NCBI GenBank assembly: GCA_022711175.1
Contig: JAKLFM010000026.1
Coordinates: 1 to 40,202 of the forward strand
DNA from: Bacteroidota bacterium
GTDB lineage: Bacteria; Bacteroidota; Bacteroidia; Bacteroidales; UBA4417
Direction: 5' to 3'
Length of the DNA stretch: 40,202 bases
Position 1 is the stretch's first letter, and every line of letters starts with the position of its first letter. The position numbers and the translations under genes are program-made. Positions 31,572 to 37,925 of this stretch are shown piece after piece. The notes below the pieces were generated by a model. That model worked only from the letters and a program-made list of their open reading frames with translations. It made no database searches and was not told the DNA's origin.

Positions 31572-34220
31572 ATGAGAAACTCCGTCAGCATTAAGTTCTA
31601 TTTCAGTTTTATTTTCATTGGCTTTATCCTGGCACAACAGCTTCAAGCTCAAATTGAAAAAAAAGCAAATGATAGCCCATCCGGCTTTAATGATACGGTT
31701 GTAAGTAGTGATAGTGCAACCGGTCAATTGATTTCGATAATGGCTGACGCTGCCCGGGCAGTTGAAATAACTACCAAGCCCTTTAATAAAGGCTTATATC
31801 TTTCGCCATTGGAGCTGATCAATGGCAGGATATCCGGCCTGTTAATCACTTCAGAAAGCGGTATGCCCGGAGGCGGTTTTCGTGTGGTTAACCGGGGAAT
31901 TAATTCGCTTTTCTATGATAGTTCTCCGCTTTTTATAGTGGATGGCGTAATCGCAGTTGACGAGATTCTGAACCTGAATCCGGGAGATATAGAAAGCATA
32001 ACCGTAATGAAAGACGCAATGGCTGCAGCCAGATACGGTGAGCAGGCAGCCAACGGAGCTATTATCCTAAAAACGAAAACAGGAAATAAAGGGTTCAGGA
32101 TTAGCTATACAGGAAAAGCAGCGTTTTCAGTCATTTCTAAGAAGACAGATGTTTTTTCTGCTGATGAATTCCGCCGGATTATTAATGAGCGATATGAAAA
32201 TATTCCTACGGCAACCGGCCTTTTAGGAAATGCAAGTACCGACTGGCAGGATGAGATATACCGGATTGCTTTAGGGCAGGATCACCATATTGCCGTATCA
32301 GGTTCAGTTAAAGGAATTCCGGTCAGAGGTTCATTCGGAAGAACCGACCAGGGCGGGATATTAAAAACATCATCGCTCAACCGGACTTCATTTGCCTTTT
32401 CAGCAGATCCCAAACTGTTTGACAATCATCTGAAGATTGGCCTGAGGCTACAAGGGTCGCATCATAACGATCGCATCGCCAACGAAACCGCCATTTACAA
32501 TGCAGTAAATTTCGATCCCACGCAACCTGTTCATAATACAGGAGACTATGGCGGCTATTTTACCTGGACTAACGGTAACGGCCCAAATCCGGCAGCTCCG
32601 GCTAATCCGCTTGCCTTGCTGGAGTTAACGGATAACAGGTTGAAAGTAAACAGAATCATCGGGAATCTCAACATTGATTATACTTTGCATTTCTTCCCCG
32701 ATATGAAACTTGTTCTCAATATCGGGGAGGACAGCTACACATCAGGAAACAGCCTTACCTATGATACCGCAGCATCGTGGACATATTACTACAACAAAGG
32801 AATCAGCCAGAAGTCGGATAAGACGAACCGCAACAGGAACCTTGATTTTTACTTGAATTTTAAAAGAGATTTCAACCATATCATCAGCAATATTGAAATC
32901 TCGCTGGGGTATTCCTTATTAAACAATTTTACTTCCATTGAAAACTATCTGACCAGTAAGACTTCGCCTGGTGAAAACCTGAATTATACCCGCATCTCAT
33001 TCACAAACAAACAGAATGCAATATTTTCCAGCCTTGCCTTTTCGCTGTGGGACAGGCTGATCATAAATCTTTGCGGGAGACAGGATGCGAATTCAAGGTA
33101 TGCCGCAGCTGACAGGAAACAGTTGTCATTTATCGGCCATCTTGAGTTGAAAACGCTAAGCGAAGCCTATGCCAATGATAACAACATACTTTCTGAAATA
33201 AACCTGCTAGCCGGTTATGGCAATACAGGATCTCTATCGTCATTGCCTGCCGATTATAATTACACTTTTGATGCCCGTCTGAAACATGAAAAAGTAGTAT
33301 CAGGTAACCTTGGTATTAAGTTTGGTCTGCTTGATAAGAGGATAAACGGATCAATAGAATGGTATTCAAAGACCGGCGACAATCTTTTGGTGATGGTACC
33401 GGTAACAGGTAGCGGTTATATGCTTACCAACGGGGCCAGAATTAGGAATCGAGGTGCAGAAATGACGTTAAATACTTACCTGATTTGCGGCAATAAACTA
33501 CGCTGGGATTTCAGTTTCAATATGGCTGCCAATAGGAACAGGATTCTATCACTGGGTCCCGGGAGCAATAATCCTGATTATTATGGAATAATTGCCGGTT
33601 CTGTTACAGGTCCGGTTGGTACATACGTGCAACTTCAGAGCATAGGTTACCCTGTGGGATCATTCTATGTTTATCAGCAGGTTTATGATGACAATGGTAA
33701 TCCTGTAGAAGGATTGTATGCCGACAGAAACAATGACGGATCGCTGACCGAAAGAGACAGGTATCATTATCAGAAAACTGCTCCTGATATATTAATGGGT
33801 ATCTGGTCGAACCTGCAATATGCAAACTGGGATTTTTCGTTTTCCGGCAGAATCAGCCTTGGAAACTACGTTTATAATAATGTGAATTCACTCAGCACTT
33901 TCAACAGGCTTTATAGTAATCAGGTCTTCCTGTCGAATATTTCAACTTCCGTGTACAGGAGCGGGTTTGAATTGCCGCAATATTTGTCGGATTATTACAT
34001 TGAAGATGCATCTTTTTGTAAGATTGATTTTTTAAGCCTTGGGTATAGTTTCCGAAATGTAAGGAAGGACAAACTCGACTTTCGTATTTCTTTGAATGCG
34101 CAAAATGCATTTACCTTATCCAACTATTCAGGTCAGGACCCGGAAGTTGCTGATGGTTTGGATGGATATTCCTATCCGCGGTCACGTACATTTTCTATTG
34201 AGTTGTCAGCAGAATTTTAG
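31572..34220 (+). CDS. orphan SusC/RagA-like TonB-dependent receptor
   Basis: An 882-residue outer-membrane receptor. The signal peptide (about residues 1-26) ends QLQAQ. A plug domain begins near residue 75 with SPLELINGRISGLLIT and includes SPLFIVDGVI and VMKDAMAAARYGEQAANGAI, which are SusC-type motifs. The barrel ends in YPRSRTFSIELSAEF. Unlike the SusC at 12147-15050, it has no carboxypeptidase-regulatory-like domain before the plug. A linker of about 45 residues takes its place. No susD follows; the next gene is a DUF559 endonuclease after a repeat-rich gap. It lies directly after the RAYT unit in the plastic region. It could use a SusD from elsewhere, act alone, or be a relict of a lost locus. 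The frame is fully open, so it appears intact. Confidence 0.88.
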   Translation: MRNSVSIKFYFSFIFIGFILAQQLQAQIEKKANDSPSGFNDTVVSSDSATGQLISIMADAARAVEITTKPFNKGLYLSPLELINGRISGLLITSESGMPGGGFRVVNRGINSLFYDSSPLFIVDGVIAVDEILNLNPGDIESITVMKDAMAAARYGEQAANGAIILKTKTGNKGFRISYTGKAAFSVISKKTDVFSADEFRRIINERYENIPTATGLLGNASTDWQDEIYRIALGQDHHIAVSGSVKGIPVRGSFGRTDQGGILKTSSLNRTSFAFSADPKLFDNHLKIGLRLQGSHHNDRIANETAIYNAVNFDPTQPVHNTGDYGGYFTWTNGNGPNPAAPANPLALLELTDNRLKVNRIIGNLNIDYTLHFFPDMKLVLNIGEDSYTSGNSLTYDTAASWTYYYNKGISQKSDKTNRNRNLDFYLNFKRDFNHIISNIEISLGYSLLNNFTSIENYLTSKTSPGENLNYTRISFTNKQNAIFSSLAFSLWDRLIINLCGRQDANSRYAAADRKQLSFIGHLELKTLSEAYANDNNILSEINLLAGYGNTGSLSSLPADYNYTFDARLKHEKVVSGNLGIKFGLLDKRINGSIEWYSKTGDNLLVMVPVTGSGYMLTNGARIRNRGAEMTLNTYLICGNKLRWDFSFNMAANRNRILSLGPGSNNPDYYGIIAGSVTGPVGTYVQLQSIGYPVGSFYVYQQVYDDNGNPVEGLYADRNNDGSLTERDRYHYQKTAPDILMGIWSNLQYANWDFSFSGRISLGNYVYNNVNSLSTFNRLYSNQVFLSNISTSVYRSGFELPQYLSDYYIEDASFCKIDFLSLGYSFRNVRKDKLDFRISLNAQNAFTLSNYSGQDPEVADGLDGYSYPRSRTFSIELSAEF

Positions 34221-34282
34221 CGAAGCGGGTTTTTCATTTACGGCTGTCAGTAACAGTTTATCGCTTACACGCGAGCGTTTCT

Positions 34283-34352
34283 CCCCAGCTGTCCGTAGTG
34301 TTCCTTAGTATAAACCTGATTGAATGCTATCCCCAGTTGTCCGTAGTGTTCC
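34283..34352 (+). repeat. two 22-bp direct repeats, 48 bp apart
   Basis: CCCCAGCTGTCCGTAGTGTT (34283) and CCCCAGTTGTCCGTAGTGTT (34331), each followed by CC, differ at one base. They may be the ends of a lost insertion sequence; nothing between them is recognisable. Confidence 0.6.
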
Positions 34353-34424
34353 ATAATTTAGTGTTATCCTTAGATTGCAACTCAGGATACAGATAAACCA
34401 AAATGAAACTCAAACACCAAGCAT

Positions 34425-34568
34425 TTACCCGGCGTTTTGCTTATAAAGGGCTAACTGTCTCAATTTACCTATAGTAATAAAGGCATCCAGGAATATCTTT
34501 ACCACACTTAAATCATGTTCTGGTAGTTTTTTAATGATTTTATACTGTGCCTGCCTTTCTGTAAGCAC
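34425..34568 (-). CDS. possible 47-residue remnant or small gene
   Basis: Reading from a GTG at 34566-34568, the frame includes TERQAQYKIIKKLPEHDL and FLDAFITIGKLRQLAL and ends at 34425. The composition is protein-like, with amphipathic helices and few rare residues, but there is no ATG and no family that I can name. It may be the end of a decayed gene. Confidence 0.25.
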   Translation of the reverse strand: MLTERQAQYKIIKKLPEHDLSVVKIFLDAFITIGKLRQLALYKQNAG

Positions 34569-34569
34569 C

Positions 34570-34600
34570 TCATCCCCTCCCTTCTCCTCAAGGAGAAGGG
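34570..34600 (+). repeat. palindromic repeat, left copy, next to DUF559
   Basis: CCCTTCTCCT-CA-AGGAGAAGGG is a 10-bp perfect stem with a 2-base loop at 34579-34600, preceded by CTCATCCCCTC. An inverted relative lies at 36739-36774 on the other side of the DUF559 gene and the IS. Confidence 0.75.
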
Positions 34601-34653
34601 CGACTGATCGTACCTAAATGACATTTTGTACATTTATACCAGGTTTATGCAGT

Positions 34654-35094
34654 ATGATCTATATTACAAAATCATTTCAGGGGTCACTGAATTTCGGAGC
34701 AAAGAGAGAAATCTTCGAAAATGCGAAGGAATTACGTAAAAACCAAACCGAAGCCGAAATAGTGCTTTGGGAACTTTTACGTTCGCGCCGATGTGGCGGA
34801 CTGAAATTCAGGCGGCAACATCCGGTTAAGGAATTTATTCTCGATTTTTATTGCCACGAGTATTTATTAGGCATTGAAGTTGACGGCGCGGTGCATGAAA
34901 ATGACATGGCAAAGGAGTATGACCAGAACCGGACAGCCGAACTGGAATCCTTCGGTATTTCCATCCTCCGATTTAAAAATGAAGAAGTGCTTAACAATCT
35001 CTCAAAAGTAAAATCTGAAATACTCAATAAATTTGCACAGTTACAACGTGAAAGGGATGAAAAATCAAGCCTTATAAAAGATGAATCAATGTAA
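34654..35094 (+). CDS. DUF559 endonuclease-domain protein
   Basis: A 146-residue protein of the DUF559 family (very short patch repair/restriction endonuclease-like fold). Family features are the helix AKELRKNQTEAEIVLWELLR, then CGGLKFRRQHPVKEFILDFY and LGIEVDGAVHEN, which contains the acidic catalytic-type residues, and finally FGISILRFKNEEVLNN. An ATG at 34618 would add 12 residues of unusual composition; 34654 (start MIYITKSF) fits the family better. It is flanked by inverted copies of a palindromic repeat. A separate IS3 element has landed 22 bases after its stop codon. Its cellular role is not known. The repeat context suggests a small mobile unit. Confidence 0.85.
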   Translation: MIYITKSFQGSLNFGAKREIFENAKELRKNQTEAEIVLWELLRSRRCGGLKFRRQHPVKEFILDFYCHEYLLGIEVDGAVHENDMAKEYDQNRTAELESFGISILRFKNEEVLNNLSKVKSEILNKFAQLQRERDEKSSLIKDESM

Positions 35095-35116
35095 ATGCAT
35101 CTATGCCCATTAACAA

Positions 35117-35142
35117 TGTCTCGTCCTGAAAAAAGTTTACAC
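35117..35142 (+). repeat. IS3 left terminal inverted repeat
   Basis: It begins TGTCTCGTCCTGAAA and ends GTTTACAC. It pairs with 36693-36718 with three mismatches. Confidence 0.88.
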
Positions 35143-35288
35143 TATTTGGAGTTAATTCTAACATTGGTTTACATTACAATTTTAATCCTGGTATTAGTTG
35201 ACATATCTTTGTATTGCAAGGTGAAGTGGACGATGGCTCTGCAGCGGTGCAACCATTGAAGGAATAACCTTGCCCGATGGCATATTAC

Positions 35289-36230
35289 CTACCCAGCCTC
35301 AACCGGCTGGGTTTGTTTGTTAATATGCTGTTGGTCATATGCCTCAGAAAACCCGGCTTCTAAATTACTAATTAGCTTTGGTTGCTTTCTTCTATATGTT
35401 TTCCAATGCTTTTTTAATTCACCAGAGACCTTGTAGGCTTGTGAAGGCGTAAGCATATTGCAACTGCTATGCAGGCGCAAGTTATTGTACTGTTCTATGA
35501 TCTGACTTATCGTTCGCACGGCTCTATGACGCGTTTCTAAATGCAGATCATTGATCCATTCATCTTTCAAAATACCGTTTACCCGTTCAGCAATAGCGTT
35601 CTCATAAGGATTGCCAACTGCTGCCATGCTAATGGCGATATTATTCTTTTGAAGCACTTTTACATACTCCTCACTGCAATATTGAACGCCACGGTCGGAA
35701 TGATGTATTAACCCATCTATTGGACCAGAACTTGCAGCCAAAGCCATGTGTAATGCCTGAACCGCGTTGATAGCCTTCAAGTTGTCCGCACAGCTAAATC
35801 CAAGTATTTTTCTTGAATAAGCATCGGTAAGCAGATAGAGATACAGGTATCCTTCATCGGTCTCGATGTAGGTAATATCAGCCACCCAAACATGATTAGG
35901 CTTTATGATAGTAAGATCCCTGATCAGGTTTGGATATTTGAAAAGCCAATGATTTGACATCGTAGTGATCGCTTTCCTTTTCCTTCTTCGTATCAGCAGT
36001 CCATTCGCCCGCAATAAATCAAAGAACGCATCCCGTCCAAGTTGTATATTGTTTCCAGAGAGTTTCTCCCTGAGCATCAGAAGTAATTTGTGGGCACCGG
36101 CTTTCTTTAGTACTTGCCTTTGTTTACGAACCATTTCTAAAACCAACTGCCCTTGAATGAGTTCCTGTTGCTTGTCTTGGACATTCTTGTAATAGGCTTG
36201 CCTTGTATAGCCAAACAGTCCACTAAGCAT
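35289..36230 (-). CDS. IS3-family transposase OrfB (DDE catalytic part)
   Basis: A 313-residue integrase-fold transposase. An HTH_21-type region (about residues 40-90, KKAGAHKLLLMLREKLSG) precedes the rve catalytic core. The DDE triad is complete: Asp118 (VWVADITYI), Asp179 (IHHSDRGVQY) and Glu215 (NPYENAIAERVNG). The start at 36230 is for the separate protein. The same frame is open back to the slippery A7 at 36287-36293, so the working enzyme is probably the OrfAB fusion made by -1 frameshifting. With both ends present the element may still be active. Confidence 0.93.
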   Translation of the reverse strand: MLSGLFGYTRQAYYKNVQDKQQELIQGQLVLEMVRKQRQVLKKAGAHKLLLMLREKLSGNNIQLGRDAFFDLLRANGLLIRRRKRKAITTMSNHWLFKYPNLIRDLTIIKPNHVWVADITYIETDEGYLYLYLLTDAYSRKILGFSCADNLKAINAVQALHMALAASSGPIDGLIHHSDRGVQYCSEEYVKVLQKNNIAISMAAVGNPYENAIAERVNGILKDEWINDLHLETRHRAVRTISQIIEQYNNLRLHSSCNMLTPSQAYKVSGELKKHWKTYRRKQPKLISNLEAGFSEAYDQQHINKQTQPVEAG

Positions 36231-36259
36231 TTGAAGCCCTGTGTTTGAATGCTTGTGTT

Positions 36260-36658
36260 TTAGCTCCGCGACTGCTTGGCTCCAGATTTTTTTCGGATCG
36301 GAATATTAAACCGGGACTCTGCCAGATCTATCATCGTATCCAGTGCTTCGGTCCGCAATCGTTCATATTCCAACTTCAGTTCCAACTCCTCAATTTTCTT
36401 CTTGAGTACCGCTATTTCGGTCGAGCTGGTCTTCTCTTCTTTCGTCTGGGCATATCTATTTGACTCCATGATCGGGCTGTACTTTGGAATAGGTTCGTTT
36501 ACTATCCCAAATTTACGCATCCAAATCAATACTGCCGATTTTCCGCCTAATTGATACTTTCTTCGAGCTTCTTCTTTAGTTATGCGCCCGCTTAGTACTT
36601 CCCGGATCACTTTCAACTTGAAATCGTCCGGATAATAGTTTGCATTCTTTGTTTTCAT
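36260..36658 (-). CDS. IS3-family transposase OrfA (helix-turn-helix)
   Basis: A 132-residue DNA-binding subunit. The transposase_8-type helix-turn-helix lies near residues 8-60 (YPDDFKLKVIREVLSGRI, TKEEARRKYQLGG). A coiled coil follows in residues 78-110 (STEIAVLKKKIEELELKL), the leucine-zipper dimerisation region of IS3 OrfA. The gene ends RKKSGAKQSRS, where codons AAA AAA provide the frameshift site into orfB. It starts 35 bases inside the right inverted repeat of the element. Confidence 0.92.
   Translation of the reverse strand: MKTKNANYYPDDFKLKVIREVLSGRITKEEARRKYQLGGKSAVLIWMRKFGIVNEPIPKYSPIMESNRYAQTKEEKTSSTEIAVLKKKIEELELKLEYERLRTEALDTMIDLAESRFNIPIRKKSGAKQSRS
36287..36293 (-). other. -1 programmed frameshift site (A AAA AAA)
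   Basis: Read on the minus strand the orfA codons are CGA AAA AAA TCT. Slipping back one base gives AAA AAA ATC TGG AGC, and this frame is open without a stop into orfB. It is the standard IS3-family way to make OrfAB. Confidence 0.8.
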
Positions 36659-36692
36659 ATCCTGATATTGGTTTACAGTTTCATCCTTTAAT

Positions 36693-36718
36693 GTGTAAAC
36701 CTATTTCAGGACAAGACA
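36693..36718 (-). repeat. IS3 right terminal inverted repeat
   Basis: On the minus strand it begins TGTCTTGTCCTGAAA and ends GTTTACAC, the partner of 35117-35142. Confidence 0.88.
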
Positions 36719-36738
36719 CAATCCAAACTCGTCAACAA

Positions 36739-36774
36739 CCCTCTCCTTGAGGAGAGGGCAGGGAGAGGTGAGAA
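36739..36774 (-). repeat. palindromic repeat, right copy (inverted)
   Basis: CCCTCTCCT-TG-AGGAGAGGG is a 9-bp perfect stem at 36739-36758, followed by CAGGGAGAGGTGAG. Its reverse complement begins CTCACCTCTCC and resembles the left copy at 34570-34600. Confidence 0.7.
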
Positions 36775-36822
36775 CCCGGATACCGAACCACATACAATCA
36801 GTTTTTTTGTAAAGGATATTCG

Positions 36823-36867
36823 GTAGTGTCCCCAAAAGTGTGTAATTAGTTTTTCCTTAACCAATCT
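36823..36867 (+). repeat. 45-bp direct repeat, copy A
   Basis: It begins GTAGTGTCCCCAAAAGTGTG and ends TTAACCAATCT, and it matches copy B at 37096-37140 at 40 of 45 positions. The two copies bracket the truncated RAYT fragment exactly. Confidence 0.75.
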
Positions 36868-37090
36868 CCCCCCCCCCCGCTGGCGCGGATTTGTAATCCG
36901 TGCCAACCGGATTTTCGTTTAATTGCTATTTTTACTTCCATCAATAATCTTACGTTGAGCAGAAAATACAAATTCCATAATCCTGACGGTGTCTATTTTG
37001 TGACCTTTGCTGTGCAAGGATGAGTAGATGTATTTACGCGAAATGAATATAAAGACATTTTGGTAGAAAACCTTTCCTGGTGCCAGAAAA
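36868..37090 (+). pseudogene. truncated RAYT copy with left REP
   Basis: It starts with C11 and the REP hairpin, then continues with the same leader and coding sequence as 30802-31001. The TTG start is at 36955 and the same in-frame TGA is at 37021. Similarity stops after CTGGTGCCAGAAAA at 37090, about 45 codons into the gene. The REP loop here is the plain ATTTG form, without the inserted palindrome. Confidence 0.85.
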
Positions 37091-37095
37091 ACAAG

Positions 37096-37140
37096 GTAGT
37101 ATCCCAAAAAGTGTGTGATTAGTTTTAGCTTAACCAATCT
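37096..37140 (+). repeat. 45-bp direct repeat, copy B
   Basis: It begins GTAGTATCCCAAAAAGTGTG and ends TTAACCAATCT. See copy A at 36823-36867. Confidence 0.75.
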
Positions 37141-37205
37141 TCCCGCCTCCGGTCCATTAACCAATTACCCATCCCGAAAGCTTTCGGGACTATTAACCAA
37201 TCAAC
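37128..37205. repeat. TTAACCAAT-type repeats and an 18-bp palindrome
   Basis: Several imperfect TTAACCAAT/ATCAACC units surround the perfect palindrome TCCCGAAAGCTTTCGGGA (37172-37189), which could form a hairpin after the end of the kinase gene. Confidence 0.55.
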
Positions 37206-37208
37206 CAA

Positions 37209-37850
37209 TCAACCCTTTACCATCCTCACTTCATAATCCATCCCGATAAGCACATCGGCCATCGGCTTAAGCGCCTGTACCATCTGGTGCTCTTTTTCCA
37301 GCACCGCCATTCGGTAATCGTTCTGAGGTTCCTTGCCGCGGACAACCTGCGCCTTTTTGGTTTCGTGGTAAGTGAGTTCAATGAAAATGCGAAGGTCAAC
37401 ACCTTCAGTTTTTATGGCATAGAGGCCGTCGATCACCAGCATATCTACCGTAGAATAGTCGGTAGTTAACTGGTCAACCTGCTCGGTTACCAGGTCCACA
37501 CACGGGCCGGTAGATACTTTACCATCTTTGAATTCCTGTACATTGCGGTAAAGGGTATCCCAGTCGTATTCCCCGTAACCAACCACGTTTTCGATGCCGT
37601 GTTGCTTGCGCCATTCGGTTCGCAGCAGCGGCAGGATGCGGTAATAGTTGTCGATATGAAGGGGTTTGGCAAAAATGCTGTGTTTGCGCAATCCTTTCGA
37701 GATTACATGCGCCAGTTCCGATTTGCCGGAACCCGATTCGCCGGAAATACCGATGATCATTTTGGGTTTGCGTTTGGACAGAATTTTTTCTATGATGATT
37801 TCACCGGCTTTCTGGTGTTTTTCGGTGATTAATAGGACATCTCCAAGCAT
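37209..37850 (-). CDS. P-loop kinase of the uridine kinase/phosphoribulokinase family
   Basis: A 213-residue cytoplasmic kinase. A Walker A motif GISGESGSGKSEL is near residue 33. HIDNYYRILPLLR follows, in the substrate-binding position used by uridine kinases (IDNYY/DSFY), and a Walker B-like VDMLVIDGLYAI is near residue 136. The length agrees with the udk family. It lies 75 bases after a GH65 phosphorylase-like gene and reads in the same direction. Its substrate could thus be a sugar or nucleoside released in carbohydrate metabolism, rather than only uridine. The fold is clear; the specificity is open. Confidence 0.85.
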   Translation of the reverse strand: MLGDVLLITEKHQKAGEIIIEKILSKRKPKMIIGISGESGSGKSELAHVISKGLRKHSIFAKPLHIDNYYRILPLLRTEWRKQHGIENVVGYGEYDWDTLYRNVQEFKDGKVSTGPCVDLVTEQVDQLTTDYSTVDMLVIDGLYAIKTEGVDLRIFIELTYHETKKAQVVRGKEPQNDYRMAVLEKEHQMVQALKPMADVLIGMDYEVRMVKG

Positions 37851-37855
37851 GGGGG

Positions 37856-37890
37856 AAGTTTAAAGTTTGATGTTTAAAGTTTAAAGTTTT
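37856..37890. repeat. AAAGTTTAAAGTTT tandem units
   Basis: The 75-base gap between the GH65 and kinase genes contains GTTTAAAGTTT-type repeats (three overlapping units). Each contains the palindrome AAACTTTAAA or a close variant. It is simple intergenic repeat DNA, with no clear terminator. Confidence 0.5.
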
Positions 37891-37925
37891 GGCTCTGATT
37901 TGTGGGGTTTTTGGAAGGAAGGCCT

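Larger units (their letters stand above)
34221..34617. other. 397-bp intergenic stretch with repeats
   Basis: The stretch contains a pair of 22-base direct repeats (34283-34352), a 47-codon minus-strand frame that looks like a gene remnant (34425-34568), and the palindrome-bearing repeat (34570-34600) that starts the DUF559 unit. No clear terminator for the receptor gene is seen. Confidence 0.6.
35117..36718 (-). mobile_element. complete IS3-family insertion sequence (1602 bp)
   Basis: The ends are 26-base terminal inverted repeats matching at 23 of 26 positions, starting TGTCTCGTCC (left) and TGTCTTGTCC (right). They are flanked by a 3-bp direct duplication CAA (35114-35116 and 36719-36721), the usual target size for this family. 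Inside are OrfA, OrfB and a frameshift signal, all intact. A perfect 8-bp hairpin at 35291-35312 covers the last codons of orfB and may limit transcription entering from the left. Confidence 0.92.
36719..37208. other. 490-bp intergenic stretch of stacked repeats
   Basis: No intact gene is present. In order it holds the right palindromic repeat of the DUF559 unit, a 45-base direct repeat, a REP hairpin with the first part of a RAYT gene, the second 45-base direct repeat, and TTAACCAAT units with an 18-bp palindrome. It looks like a favoured landing site for small elements. Confidence 0.75.

Noticed and set aside
34283..34352. CRISPR-like repeats
   Set aside because: There are only two units and no third repeat, no regular array and no cas genes anywhere in the window.
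35291..35312. Hairpin ACCCAGCC-TCAACC-GGCTGGGT as terminator of the DUF559 gene
   Set aside because: It lies inside the IS over the end of orfB, about 200 bases after the DUF559 stop, so it is part of the IS and not of the DUF559 transcript.
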